Of a DNA stretch of 20,535 nucleotides, positions 1 to 7,560 are shown piece by piece. The notes beneath the pieces are model-generated. The model saw nothing but the letters and a program-made list of their open reading frames with translations, was not told where the DNA came from and searched no databases. Each line of letters starts with the position of its first letter. Positions within the stretch are counted from its first letter, which is position 1. The translations under genes were made by a program, and so were the position numbers. Origin of the DNA: JAZLIT01 sp045617525 (GTDB lineage: Bacteria > Bacillota > Bacilli > Bacillales_A > Planococcaceae); assembly GCA_045617525.1 (NCBI GenBank), contig JAZLIT010000212.1, forward strand, positions 1-20,535, in the 5' to 3' direction.

Positions 1-1017
1 CCGAAAATTATTGAAGCATTAAAAGCACAGGCCGACCGTGTGACCTTAACATCACGCGCATTTCACTCAGATCAGCTTGGCCCATGGTATGAAAAAGTAA
101 GTAAATTAACACATAAAGAAATGGTTTTACCTATGAATACAGGTGCAGAGGCTGTTGAAACAGCCATCAAAGCTGCACGTCGCTGGGCATACGATGTAAA
201 GCGAGTCGAGGATAACGCTGCGCACATTATCGGCTGCGTGGGTAACTTCCACGGTCGAACATTAGCAGCTGTTTCCCTTTCATCAGAAGCAGATTATCAA
301 CGTGGCTTTGGTCCATTAGTGCCAGGCTTCAGCCTCATTCCTTATGGTGACATCGAGGCACTTAAAGCAGCTATCACACCAAATACAGCAGCATTTATTA
401 TCGAGCCAATTCAAGGCGAAGCAGGCATTCTGATTCCGCCCCCAGGATTTTTAAAGGCAGCATCTGCACTTTGCAAAAAGCATAATGTACTGTTTATTGC
501 CGACGAAATCCAAAGTGGCCTTGCACGCACGGGTAAAATGTTCGCCTATGAATGGGAGGACATTACGCCAGATATGCTTATTTTAGGCAAGGCACTTGGC
601 GGAGGCGTGTTCCCTATCTCATGTGTTGTGGCAAATAGTGATATTTTAGGCGTCTTCAATCCAGGTTCGCATGGCTCAACTTTTGGCGGTAATCCGTTAG
701 CCTGTGCGGTTTCCATTGCATCGCTTGAAGTAATTGAGGAGGAAAATCTAGTCGCGCAATCTTTAGAGCTTGGCGACTACTTCCAACAAGAACTCAAAAA
801 AATTTCGCATCCTGCTATTAAGGAAATACGTGGACGTGGCTTATTTATTGGTCTTGAGCTTCACGAGGCCGCGCGCCCATACTGCGAAATGTTAATGAGC
901 AAAGGCTTATTATGTAAAGAGACGCATGATACCGTAATTCGTTTTGCTCCACCTCTTATTATTTCAAAAGAAGATTTAGACTGGGCAATCACTCAAATTA
1001 AATCTGTATTTGCTTAA
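1..1017 (+). CDS. rocD: Ornithine aminotransferase (class III, PLP-dependent), 5'-truncated
   Basis: The frame is open from base 1, so this is the C-terminal 338 residues of a protein that starts outside the window; the family is about 400 residues, so roughly 60 are missing. A GTG at 40 lies inside the conserved region and is not the start. Visible hallmarks of class III aminotransferases are the cofactor-phosphate loop NTGAEAVETA, the Asp of IADEIQSG (codon 502-504) and the Schiff-base lysine of LILGKALGGG (codon 589-591), then SHGSTFGGNPLACA. The family converts ornithine and 2-oxoglutarate to glutamate semialdehyde and glutamate in cytoplasmic arginine catabolism. The overall pattern fits RocD, but acetylornithine or other omega-aminotransferases are close relatives, and the substrate is assigned by resemblance only. 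A terminator follows directly. Confidence 0.85.
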   Translation, partial: PKIIEALKAQADRVTLTSRAFHSDQLGPWYEKVSKLTHKEMVLPMNTGAEAVETAIKAARRWAYDVKRVEDNAAHIIGCVGNFHGRTLAAVSLSSEADYQRGFGPLVPGFSLIPYGDIEALKAAITPNTAAFIIEPIQGEAGILIPPPGFLKAASALCKKHNVLFIADEIQSGLARTGKMFAYEWEDITPDMLILGKALGGGVFPISCVVANSDILGVFNPGSHGSTFGGNPLACAVSIASLEVIEEENLVAQSLELGDYFQQELKKISHPAIKEIRGRGLFIGLELHEAARPYCEMLMSKGLLCKETHDTVIRFAPPLIISKEDLDWAITQIKSVFA

Positions 1018-1026
1018 GCTCCACTC

Positions 1027-1059
1027 GCTCATTCGCGTTCAATCGTGAATGAGCTTTTT
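1027..1059 (+). terminator. Rho-independent terminator after rocD
   Basis: An 11-bp stem (1027-1037 with 1044-1054, one mismatch) with a 6-nt loop is followed by TTTTT. It begins 10 nt after the rocD stop codon and separates it from the next gene. Confidence 0.85.
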
Positions 1060-1116
1060 ACTTTTCCACCACTTTCAAGGTAAAATAGAAGCACTAGAAA
1101 CAAAGGAGTTAAAACG

Positions 1117-1671
1117 ATGAAAACAGTATTTATTACAGGCTATCGTCCACATGAACTTGGGATTTTCAATGATACACATCCCGGCGTCGAAATTATTAAA
1201 ACAGCTATCGCAAACTCACTTCGCATACTGCTCGATGAAGGACTTGAATGGGTTGTCGTGAGCGGCCAGCAAGGCGTCGAAACATGGGCAATTGATGCCG
1301 TACACGATTTAAAAAAAGATTTCCCTCACCTCAAATATTCCATCATTACCCCATTTTTAGAGCAAGAAAAAAACTGGAACGAAATGAAACAACTTAAATA
1401 TAATGAAATGATGGCAGGTGCAGATTACGTCACTTCCATCACCAAACGTCCTTATGAAGCACCATGGCAGTTCATAGAAAAAGATAAATTCATCATTAAT
1501 AACACAGACGGCATGCTAATTGTTTATGACGAGGAAAACGAGGCCTCTCCGAAATATGTGCTAAGCCTTGTGGAAAAATACCGCGAAAAAAATGATTATG
1601 AGCTCTATAAAATTAACGCTTATGACCTCCAAATAATAGCAGAAGAAATGCAACGCGGGGACGACTGGTAG
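1117..1671 (+). CDS. ypsA: YpsA-type SLOG family protein (DUF1273)
   Basis: A 184-residue protein starting at ATG 1117, with AAAGGAG at 1103-1109 fixing the start. The N-terminus MKTVFITGYRPHELGIF and the VVSGQQGVETWAIDAV segment (about residues 46-61) match the Rossmann-like nucleotide-binding SLOG fold of Bacillus YpsA, and the length is as expected for that family. SLOG proteins are thought to bind nucleotide-derived ligands. YpsA has been linked to cell division and growth control in Bacillus and Staphylococcus, but its molecular activity is not settled. No signal peptide or membrane segment is visible, so it should be cytoplasmic. It stands alone between the rocD terminator and a small orphan gene on the same strand. 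Family assignment is firm; function is not. Confidence 0.85.
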   Translation: MKTVFITGYRPHELGIFNDTHPGVEIIKTAIANSLRILLDEGLEWVVVSGQQGVETWAIDAVHDLKKDFPHLKYSIITPFLEQEKNWNEMKQLKYNEMMAGADYVTSITKRPYEAPWQFIEKDKFIINNTDGMLIVYDEENEASPKYVLSLVEKYREKNDYELYKINAYDLQIIAEEMQRGDDW

Positions 1672-1786
1672 TTTAAAGAAATCTAGGAAATTCGTAATTT
1701 GACAAAATTTTCAGACATTATGATTGATTATTTTAAAATTATTTTTTATAATTAAATTTATCTTTTAAAAAAGGAGGAGATGTTAA

Positions 1787-2098
1787 ATGAGTGAATTGCA
1801 AATGATTATTGAGCAAACTCCGATTCATATAACACATGACACATACAAGCGCGAGTGCCGTTATACGCGTGGCATTCATATTCCAGCTGTTGATTTTGAA
1901 ATGATCCTGAGCCAAATGTGCCCGGACACAAAAGCATATTACGATTTCCATAACTCAGCAAAACCGATTACTGAAGGCAGTTACTTAAACGGTCATTCAA
2001 GTTTAGCAAGGCAAATCGCGAACTTCTACAAATCTATGAAAGACATTGAAATTGTCGGCCTTAATAACGGAAAAGATTTTTATGTAAAAATTATTTAA
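1787..2098 (+). CDS. Small hypothetical protein, 103 residues
   Basis: I do not recognise this protein. The ATG at 1787 is preceded by a very strong AAAGGAGGAG (1769-1778), and the frame runs 103 codons to a stop just before a bidirectional terminator, so a real gene is likely. It has no signal peptide, membrane segment or cysteine cluster; it contains a mixed hydrophilic N-terminal half and a C-terminal part with SSLARQIANFYKSMKDIEIV that looks helix then strand. A perfect TTGACA occurs at 1699-1704 with TATGAT at 1719-1724, but the 14-bp gap is too short for an ordinary promoter. A 10-codon frame (GTG 2111) after AAGGAG at 2097-2102 runs into the terminator and is not called. Confidence 0.7.
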   Translation: MSELQMIIEQTPIHITHDTYKRECRYTRGIHIPAVDFEMILSQMCPDTKAYYDFHNSAKPITEGSYLNGHSSLARQIANFYKSMKDIEIVGLNNGKDFYVKII

Positions 2099-2125
2099 GG
2101 AGAAAATGAAGTGAAAAACAAAAAA

Positions 2126-2178
2126 AAACACCAACTACGCTAGCCATCAATCTAAAGGCTGCATTGTAGTTGGTGTTT
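2126..2178. terminator. Bidirectional terminator between convergent genes
   Basis: A perfect 13-bp inverted repeat (2126-2138 with 2166-2178) encloses a smaller inner stem (2142-2145 with 2157-2160). An A-run on the left gives a U-run for leftward transcription, and a T-containing tail lies on the right. It lies between the rightward orphan gene and the leftward ABC operon and can serve both. Confidence 0.8.
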
Positions 2179-2186
2179 AAATTTAT

Positions 2187-3017
2187 TTAAAAATTCACAT
2201 CGTAATCCATGCCGAAGTACTTCGGCACCATTGTTTCATATACTTGTCCATCAATTTCATGACGTAAACGTTTCACTTCAATATGGAAGTAATCCAGAAT
2301 ATGCTGCTCCGTCATAATCTCAGAAACTGGCCCCGTAATAACGGCTTGATCCTTCGCCACCATCAGAACTTTATCGCCAAAATAGAATGCATGATTCGCA
2401 TAATGCGTATTAATAACGCATGCTAAACCCCGCTCCTTCACAAGCTTTTTAATCGTCTGTAAAATAATTTTTTGCTTATGAATATCTAAATGTGACTCTG
2501 GCTCATCTAGCACTAAAATCTCAGGCTCCGCCACTAATGTTCGAGCAATGAGTGCCAGTTGTAATTCCCCACCGCTGACCGCCGTACAAGGCTGGTCCGC
2601 TAAATGCGCAATCCCCACTAATTCTAATGCCTCTACCGCCATTTCACGATCCTTTTTCGAAGGCTGCGCAAACGCACCAATATAAATAGCACGCCCCATT
2701 GTTACTAAATCAATAATGGAATAACTAAATGTCATTTTAGAAGCTTGCGGCACATAGCCAATCTTCTTCCAAACTTCCTTCTGTGGCATTTTTGAAAGCG
2801 GAACGCCATTTAATAACGTCTCCCCATGCTGCCATTTCAAAAGCCCCATCATACATTTTAGCATCGTCGTTTTCCCAGCACCATTCGGTCCAAGTACTGA
2901 AATAATTTCGCCAGGGTGCAACTCGAAATTTATATGGTTATTATAAAGAAACTTGTCGTTCTGCAAACGACTTTTTTTCGGGTAAAAATAATTCCCATCC
3001 TTTACTTCTAAAATCAT
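2187..3017 (-). CDS. Iron-siderophore/cobalamin-type ABC transporter, ATP-binding protein
   Basis: A 276-residue ABC ATPase of the FecE/FepC/BtuD group. It shows Walker A GPNGAGKTT (about residues 43-51), a Q-loop near YVPQASKM, the signature VSGGELQLALIARTL (about 148-162), Walker B EILVLDEP and a switch histidine in NTHYANHA. It energises uptake through the FecCD-type permease encoded just upstream; its ATG overlaps the permease stop codon (shared 3014-3017), which points to translational coupling. The SD is GGAGG, inside the permease end. The tail after the ATPase core is slightly longer than in minimal family members. Substrate cannot be read from the ATPase; the lipoprotein and the Fur box suggest an iron chelate. 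Confidence 0.9.
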   Translation of the reverse strand: MILEVKDGNYFYPKKSRLQNDKFLYNNHINFELHPGEIISVLGPNGAGKTTMLKCMMGLLKWQHGETLLNGVPLSKMPQKEVWKKIGYVPQASKMTFSYSIIDLVTMGRAIYIGAFAQPSKKDREMAVEALELVGIAHLADQPCTAVSGGELQLALIARTLVAEPEILVLDEPESHLDIHKQKIILQTIKKLVKERGLACVINTHYANHAFYFGDKVLMVAKDQAVITGPVSEIMTEQHILDYFHIEVKRLRHEIDGQVYETMVPKYFGMDYDVNF

Positions 3018-4018
3018 CCCCAGCCACCTCCAGTTTTGCGTAATAAATACGCAAAGAATGGTGCGCCAATAATTGCTGTCAAAATCGATAATGGAATTTC
3101 AGCCGCCGTCAAGCTACGTGCTAAGTTATCAATTAAAAGTAAATAACATGCACCAATCGAAATCGATGCTGGTAAAACATACTGGTTGTTACTGCCGACA
3201 ATCATACGTGCAATATGTGGAATAATTAAACCCACCCAACCAATAATCCCTGCAATCGAAACAGCAGCTGCTGTAATTAATGTTGCGCCTGCAATGACAA
3301 GCCATTTTAGCTTTGTGACAGAAACGCCTAATGAACGCGCTTCCTCTTCAGATAAAGATAAAATATTTAAACGCCAGCGTAGGCAATAAAGTAGAATTAT
3401 ACCAACTAAGATTAACGGTCCGCCAACCCATAAATCCCGATAGCTTGCTGTCCCTAAACTTCCCATAAGCCAATATGTAATCGATGGTAGTTTTTCCTCA
3501 GGGTCGGCCATAAATTTCACAAGCGAAATAAATGCTTGGAATAATGCACTCGTCACAACTCCTGCTAGTACGAGCATAAACATTGGCATATCGCGGCGTA
3601 CGCCACCAATCATAAATGTGAATCCAATTGCAAGCATACCCATTACTAGCGCAAAAATTTGCATCGTAAATCCTGTACCGAAAAATAAAATCCCGATAGA
3701 CGCACCAAAGCCAGCCCCTGCTGAGACACCTAAAATGTCAGGGCTGACTAATGGATTCGCAAACATTCCTTGGAAAGCGGCACCAGCAATTGCAAGCCCG
3801 CCTCCGATTAACATCGCAAGAATAATGCGGGGTAAACGTACGTTCATTACGACTGTTTCCTCAACATTGGTCCACGTTTGTTCGATTGGAACGATTTGTG
3901 ATAACAAAATTTTCATTTGCACGATGAAGTCGACCTCGTAGCGGCCAACGCCAATAGATGCAATAGCTAAAATGAGTGGCAATGTAAGAAGTAATACTTT
4001 AATTAGCTTTGACTTCAT
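3014..4018 (-). CDS. FecCD-family ABC transporter permease
   Basis: A 334-residue, very hydrophobic protein with about nine to ten membrane segments, the size and layout of FecCD/BtuC permeases. Family signatures include RLPRIILAMLIGGGLAIAGA near residues 62-81, then NPLVSPDILGVSAGAGFGAS, and near the C-terminus GIIGWVGLIIPHIARMIVG, which contacts the ATPase. It would form the membrane channel as a homodimer. The ATG at 4018 has AAGGTGG upstream. It is the middle gene of a three-gene operon: 36 nt after the lipoprotein gene and overlapping the ATPase gene by 4 nt. Several long opposite-strand frames here are shadows of the hydrophobic codons. Confidence 0.92.
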   Translation of the reverse strand: MKSKLIKVLLLTLPLILAIASIGVGRYEVDFIVQMKILLSQIVPIEQTWTNVEETVVMNVRLPRIILAMLIGGGLAIAGAAFQGMFANPLVSPDILGVSAGAGFGASIGILFFGTGFTMQIFALVMGMLAIGFTFMIGGVRRDMPMFMLVLAGVVTSALFQAFISLVKFMADPEEKLPSITYWLMGSLGTASYRDLWVGGPLILVGIILLYCLRWRLNILSLSEEEARSLGVSVTKLKWLVIAGATLITAAAVSIAGIIGWVGLIIPHIARMIVGSNNQYVLPASISIGACYLLLIDNLARSLTAAEIPLSILTAIIGAPFFAYLLRKTGGGWG

Positions 4019-4054
4019 TGCATGTAAGCCACCTTTATTTAAATTATTTTCCGA

Positions 4055-5182
4055 TTAATATTTCGCTGCTTCTGATGAAGGATTTAGGATGCCATGAACT
4101 TGCTCATCTGTTAAATCATAGCCATAATAGCGTTTGTAATAATCTTTAATTTCTTCATTCATGTCATGTGTAAATAATTCTGGATAAATCTTTTGAGACA
4201 TCCATTTAAGCATTAATGGTGCATCCCCACTTGGTGGATACCAACGATAGATTCCCAGTGGCATCTTATACACTTTACCCTCTTGAACAGCCTTGATTTG
4301 ACTCCAGTCTTGACCTTTAAATGTATTATTAATTAAGTCTTCTGGTTGTGTTTCCGTGAAGTTTGTGATGAAAATGATATCTGGGTTCATTTCATATACT
4401 TGCTCCATGTTAATTGCTTTAATACCATCAATTCCCGCTTCAGCTGCAACATCAATACCACCCGTCGCGTTTAACCAACGATTTCCGTGCATGTTTGTGC
4501 CTGCAGTCGAAATCTCACCATCACTGTGATATTGAAGGAAGAATACACGAGGCTTGTCCTCTTCTTTTAGGTTTGCAGCTGCAAGTGTATCTGTTATCGC
4601 TTTCTGATTGGCTTCAGCTTCAGCTAAAATTTGGTCCGGACGCTCTGTTGTACCTGTAATTTCACCAGTAATTTTTAACCAACGCTTGAACGTATCAAGT
4701 GGGTCTAAAGATTTTGTAGCCGTATCAAGTGCTACTGTTGTTATACCCGTTTCAGCTACTTTTTTAACAGTTTTTTCTTGTCCCGCTGCTTCGAAAAATA
4801 CATCTGGGTTTAATGTAATTAATTGCTCAACATTAATTTCACCATTCTCAATGAAATTTGTCTTTGCTGACGTAATTGTTGGTGAAATATCCTTTAAGAT
4901 TGAATGCGCTGCTGCATTATATGAATTTGGGTGAATCCCCACAATTTCTTCTGTTGAGTTTGTTGCCACAAACCAAGTTGAGAAATAGGGTAAAACGCTA
5001 CCCATTACAAGACGCTCTGTACTTTTAATTTCAACCTCACGATCTAATTCATCAACAATCATACGGCTTTCTTGTGTTAACTCAAGATCCTTACCTACAT
5101 TTTCAGTCGAAGAATCGTCACCACAAGCTGCTAATAAAAGCGCTGCTAATGCAGTAGATACAATATATTTGAATTTATTCAT
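4055..5182 (-). CDS. Iron-chelate-type ABC transporter substrate-binding lipoprotein
   Basis: A 375-residue lipoprotein of the FepB/BtuF periplasmic-binding (class III) group. Translation from ATG 5182 gives a typical lipoprotein signal with the lipobox LLAAC; the cysteine is the predicted anchor. An earlier in-frame ATG at 5236 would add 18 residues but has no SD, lies upstream of the predicted Fur box and would spoil the signal peptide, whereas 5182 has GTGAGG at a workable distance. The body has the expected pattern: RMIVDELDREVEI, then EQLITLNPDVFFEA and later YEMNPDIIFITN, the two-lobe ligand-clamp signature. It would capture the ligand outside the membrane and deliver it to the permease. 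The specific ligand (siderophore, haem, cobalamin or another metal chelate) is not evident. Confidence 0.88.
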   Translation of the reverse strand: MNKFKYIVSTALAALLLAACGDDSSTENVGKDLELTQESRMIVDELDREVEIKSTERLVMGSVLPYFSTWFVATNSTEEIVGIHPNSYNAAAHSILKDISPTITSAKTNFIENGEINVEQLITLNPDVFFEAAGQEKTVKKVAETGITTVALDTATKSLDPLDTFKRWLKITGEITGTTERPDQILAEAEANQKAITDTLAAANLKEEDKPRVFFLQYHSDGEISTAGTNMHGNRWLNATGGIDVAAEAGIDGIKAINMEQVYEMNPDIIFITNFTETQPEDLINNTFKGQDWSQIKAVQEGKVYKMPLGIYRWYPPSGDAPLMLKWMSQKIYPELFTHDMNEEIKDYYKRYYGYDLTDEQVHGILNPSSEAAKY

Positions 5183-5210
5183 ATAAAATATAACCTCACT
5201 TATTTTCAAT

Positions 5211-5225
5211 TGAGAAACATTTTCA
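5211..5225 (-). promoter_or_regulatory. Candidate Fur box upstream of the iron-type ABC operon
   Basis: Read on the minus strand, TGAAAATGTTTCTCA matches 11 of 14 informative positions of the Bacillus 7-1-7 Fur box (TGATAATNATTATCA). It lies 28 nt before the lipoprotein start codon and just downstream of the predicted -10, where Fur binding would block transcription in iron-replete cells. Confidence 0.6.
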
Positions 5226-5234
5226 ATACAATTC

Positions 5235-5263
5235 ACTTTATATTATTCTGAAATAGCAGTCAA
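5235..5263 (-). promoter_or_regulatory. Probable sigma-A promoter of the ABC operon
   Basis: Minus strand: -35 TTGACT at 5258-5263. The -10 is either TAAAGT at 5235-5240 (17-bp spacer) or the better-matching TATAAA at 5237-5242 (15-bp spacer). The Fur-box candidate lies about 10 bp further downstream. Confidence 0.5.
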
Positions 5264-5425
5264 TCTTTTTGCCTATTTACGGAATTTTCAAAACGTCCTA
5301 ATACTATTTTTCGCTGTTTTTCTTATTTTATGAGATAAAAATAATATTTTTTATTTTGAGGAGTTTATGCTATGATGACTCCGTTTAATATATAGGTAAC
5401 CAGCCTTTAAATGGAGGAAACTAAA
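5264..5425. other. Divergent intergenic region
   Basis: This AT-rich region separates the leftward ABC operon from the rightward 210/202-residue pair. It has a TATGAT (5371-5376) that could be the -10 of the rightward pair, with no convincing -35, and no second clear Fur box. No RNA gene is recognised. Confidence 0.4.
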
Positions 5426-6058
5426 ATGAATGACATTTTATTTATCGATCCAGGACATGCATTTGGTATAGATAACCATACGAGTCCTTTTATGCAAGAG
5501 AATTTCCACTTCATTGATATGTATGATCTTGAGACTACCGATTTAACACCTTTTAAATGCATCGTAGTTCATGATTTTGTGGACCAAGTACATTTATATC
5601 GTCATCGCGCACTTATCGAGCAATTCTTAAACGACGGAAAAATCGTTATTTGGGGCGGACATTTAACAACAAAATGGCTTCCAGGTTGCGCACTTTTTAC
5701 TCCCAAAAAAATAAATGCCTTTTCAGATTATGAAATTTCAATCGTAAAAGAGCAACCGATTTTTGATGGGGTACTTGCAGAGGAATTAACATTCACAAAG
5801 GGAGTTGCAGGCTTTTTCGCACGCGGCTCACATACGCCGATTCCAGCAAAAGCAGAAATTTTAACAACATTACCTGACGCTGCAACCGTTACGTATATCG
5901 ACCGCCATACAACTGCTGGCACAATTTTAGTGCACGCAGGCCGGGACCTATTTACGCTGCGCGACCAACATCGAACAACCGACCGTATTAGCACTCAGCT
6001 TTTACAATGGATTCATGATGAATACGAAGCATTGAAAAGAGGGATGAAAAATGCGTAA
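5426..6058 (+). CDS. Hypothetical protein, possible GATase1/ThuA-like fold
   Basis: A 210-residue protein. The frame opens at ATG 5411, but that ATG overlaps the SD; GGAGG at 5413-5417 points to ATG 5426 (MNDILFIDPGH). No family is recognised with certainty. The alternation of short hydrophobic strands and turns (FKCIVVHDFVDQ, LIEQFLNDGKIVIWGGH, TVTYIDRH, TAGTILVHAGRDLF) resembles class I glutamine-amidotransferase-like (ThuA/DUF4350-type) folds, with GKIVIWGGH where such proteins have the glycine-rich elbow; no catalytic cysteine is at that place. No signal peptide or membrane segment is seen. It overlaps the next gene by 8 nt, so the two products probably work together. It is divergent from an iron-type ABC operon, but a functional link is only a guess. 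Confidence 0.75.
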   Translation: MNDILFIDPGHAFGIDNHTSPFMQENFHFIDMYDLETTDLTPFKCIVVHDFVDQVHLYRHRALIEQFLNDGKIVIWGGHLTTKWLPGCALFTPKKINAFSDYEISIVKEQPIFDGVLAEELTFTKGVAGFFARGSHTPIPAKAEILTTLPDAATVTYIDRHTTAGTILVHAGRDLFTLRDQHRTTDRISTQLLQWIHDEYEALKRGMKNA

Positions 6059-6659
6059 AATTGCCGTACTTTTTAGTGGAAACTCTTCACACGAAATCAC
6101 CTTTAATGAGCCTAAATACAAAAAATATATTTCTGCGCTAATCTACTTACCCGAATTAGCCGATGCAGATTTAAGCGAGTTCGACGTTTTATACGTGCCC
6201 TCTCAATTAAACGGACGCCTCCTTCTAAAAAATAAGGACAAAATACTAGCCTTCTCTGAAGCTGGTGGCATCGTTTGCGCATTTGGCCCTCAACCTTGGC
6301 AGTGGATTCCGAATCAAAAATGGGAGGACCGTGAAACGAACTTCTGGTGGTGGCTTGAAAAGGGTGCAGATAGCGGAATTCGTTTGACGAACGAAGCACA
6401 TGACCTATTTTCAAACTACTTGACGTTGGCTGACGCAACCTGGCATCAGCACGGTGTATTTTGGCCACCAGCAGGCACAGACACGTTAATTTCTACCGTT
6501 GATGGCGGCTCGGTTCTATACATCGATAAAGTGAGCACAAACGGCACCTGGCTGGTCACTACATTAGATCCAGATTATCACTTCGGATCATATTTCATGC
6601 CAGCAACAGAGCGCTTTTTAGACGGATTTTTCCCTTGGTTAGCTGAAGGTAAAATTTAA
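6051..6659 (+). CDS. Hypothetical protein, partner of the preceding gene, possible GATase1-like fold
   Basis: A 202-residue protein with ATG at 6051 inside the end of the previous gene and GAGGGA at 6040-6045 as SD; the 8-nt overlap indicates coupled translation. It has the same style as its neighbour: LSEFDVLYVPSQLNG, then ILAFSEAGGIVCAFGPQPW, which sits where amidotransferase-like folds have the nucleophile elbow but with Phe-Gly instead of Cys. A tryptophan-rich middle (PQPWQWIPNQKW, FWWWLEKG) and WHQHGVFWPP are distinctive. It is predicted cytoplasmic. The two proteins could be diverged paralogues forming a heterodimer; I base this only on similar size and strand pattern. No enzymatic function is proposed. 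Confidence 0.75.
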   Translation: MRKIAVLFSGNSSHEITFNEPKYKKYISALIYLPELADADLSEFDVLYVPSQLNGRLLLKNKDKILAFSEAGGIVCAFGPQPWQWIPNQKWEDRETNFWWWLEKGADSGIRLTNEAHDLFSNYLTLADATWHQHGVFWPPAGTDTLISTVDGGSVLYIDKVSTNGTWLVTTLDPDYHFGSYFMPATERFLDGFFPWLAEGKI

Positions 6660-6733
6660 TTCCCTTCAAAACAACGAGGGTGCTCCCAGGCAATTATTTC
6701 AATATTTTAGAAAAATAATAGTTCAACTTAACA

Positions 6734-6769
6734 GGTCGGAGTGATTCAAAGTTATGAATTACTCTGGCC
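6734..6769. repeat. Imperfect palindrome in intergenic region
   Basis: The arms 6734-6747 and 6756-6769 pair over 14 bp if three G-U pairs are allowed, around an 8-nt loop. No clean U-run follows, so it is a weak terminator at best for the upstream pair, or an RNA or operator structure ahead of the nitroreductase gene. Confidence 0.4.
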
Positions 6770-6867
6770 ATTTACTATTGGCTTTATAATTAACAGCATA
6801 ATTCTTGCATAAATTTTCTTTTAATTTAAAATTATATAAGTATTACTAATTTTTAGGAGGAATAACT

Positions 6868-7431
6868 ATGACAATTCAAGCAAAAGAATTACGTACTGCA
6901 GATCACGCAATTTCAGATATTTTCCTTAATCGTTGGTCACCACGTGCATTTGCTGATAAGCAAGTAAGCGACGACGTATTAAATCGTATTTTCGAGGCTG
7001 CTCGTTGGGCTCCTTCATCAGGTAACCGCCAACCTTGGCGCTTCATCGTTGCGAAAACAACTGATGACCTTAAAAAATGGCACCCAATATTAATGGATGG
7101 CAACTTAATTTGGGCTGACAAAGCACCTATTTTAGTGGCAGTGACTTCTGAAAAACGCGCTGGCTCACACGCATTCGACGCAGGTGCAGCATGGGGCTAT
7201 CTTGCATTACAAGCAGCTCAGGAAGGCTTAATTACACATCCAATGAGCGGGATACATAAAGATATCGCTGCTGAAATTTTAAATGTTCCGGATGAATATG
7301 AAGTTCAAATTATCATTGCAGTTGGCTATTTAGGCGAAAAAGAAATGCTAACTGAAGCATTACAAGAACGCGAAACGCCATCAGGACGTCTACCATTATC
7401 AGATATTTTATTCGAGAGTACGTTTAAATAA
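6868..7431 (+). CDS. Nitroreductase family protein (FMN-dependent)
   Basis: A 187-residue protein of the nitroreductase superfamily, which uses FMN and NAD(P)H to reduce nitro, quinone or enone compounds. Visible signatures are RWSPRAFADKQVSDDVL (about residues 22-38) with the FMN-phosphate-binding arginines, AARWAPSSGNRQPWRFIV (about 45-62), the central AFDAGAAWGYLALQAA helix and the C-terminal IAVGYLGE. These proteins act as cytoplasmic homodimers. AGGAGG at 6856-6861 and ATG at 6868 give a clear start. The gene is monocistronic: a leader of about 200 nt with a palindrome lies before it and a strong terminator after. Physiological substrate unknown. Confidence 0.9.
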   Translation: MTIQAKELRTADHAISDIFLNRWSPRAFADKQVSDDVLNRIFEAARWAPSSGNRQPWRFIVAKTTDDLKKWHPILMDGNLIWADKAPILVAVTSEKRAGSHAFDAGAAWGYLALQAAQEGLITHPMSGIHKDIAAEILNVPDEYEVQIIIAVGYLGEKEMLTEALQERETPSGRLPLSDILFESTFK

Positions 7432-7442
7432 TTGAATTTCCC

Positions 7443-7490
7443 GGCTACTTAGCGACTTACAATTTCCGTGAGGTTAAGTAGCCTTTTTTT
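7443..7490 (+). terminator. Rho-independent terminator after the nitroreductase gene
   Basis: A perfect 9-bp stem GGCTACTTA (7443-7451) / TAAGTAGCC (7475-7483), with a 23-nt loop, is followed by seven T residues. Confidence 0.85.
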
Positions 7491-7519
7491 GTTGGTCTTA
7501 TACGAATTAATTATTTCTA

Positions 7520-7557
7520 CAAAAAAATAGAACCCACTTTGGATTCTATCCTTTTTT
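7520..7557. terminator. Terminator of the Cst-like operon, probably bidirectional
   Basis: Arms 7527-7535 and 7541-7549 form 9 bp including one G-U pair. An A-run on the left supplies U residues for leftward transcripts ending at the TauE gene, and CCTTTTTT on the right could serve rightward transcripts. Confidence 0.8.
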
Positions 7558-7560
7558 CTA

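Noticed and set aside
1739..1951. Leftward 70-codon ORF
   Set aside because: It is antisense to the 103-residue gene, which has a strong SD and terminator; no SD on the minus strand.
2111..2143. Ten-codon GTG frame after AAGGAG
   Set aside because: It runs directly into the bidirectional terminator stem, and a peptide of ten mostly lysine residues is not supported by anything else.
3618..3941. Rightward ORF antisense to the FecCD permease gene
   Set aside because: It is a shadow of hydrophobic codons, proline- and isoleucine-rich, with no SD; the permease frame is unmistakable.
5183..5236. Extended start (ATG 5236) for the iron-type lipoprotein
   Set aside because: It has no SD, would place the start upstream of the promoter-proximal Fur-box candidate and would push the lipoprotein signal away from the N-terminus.
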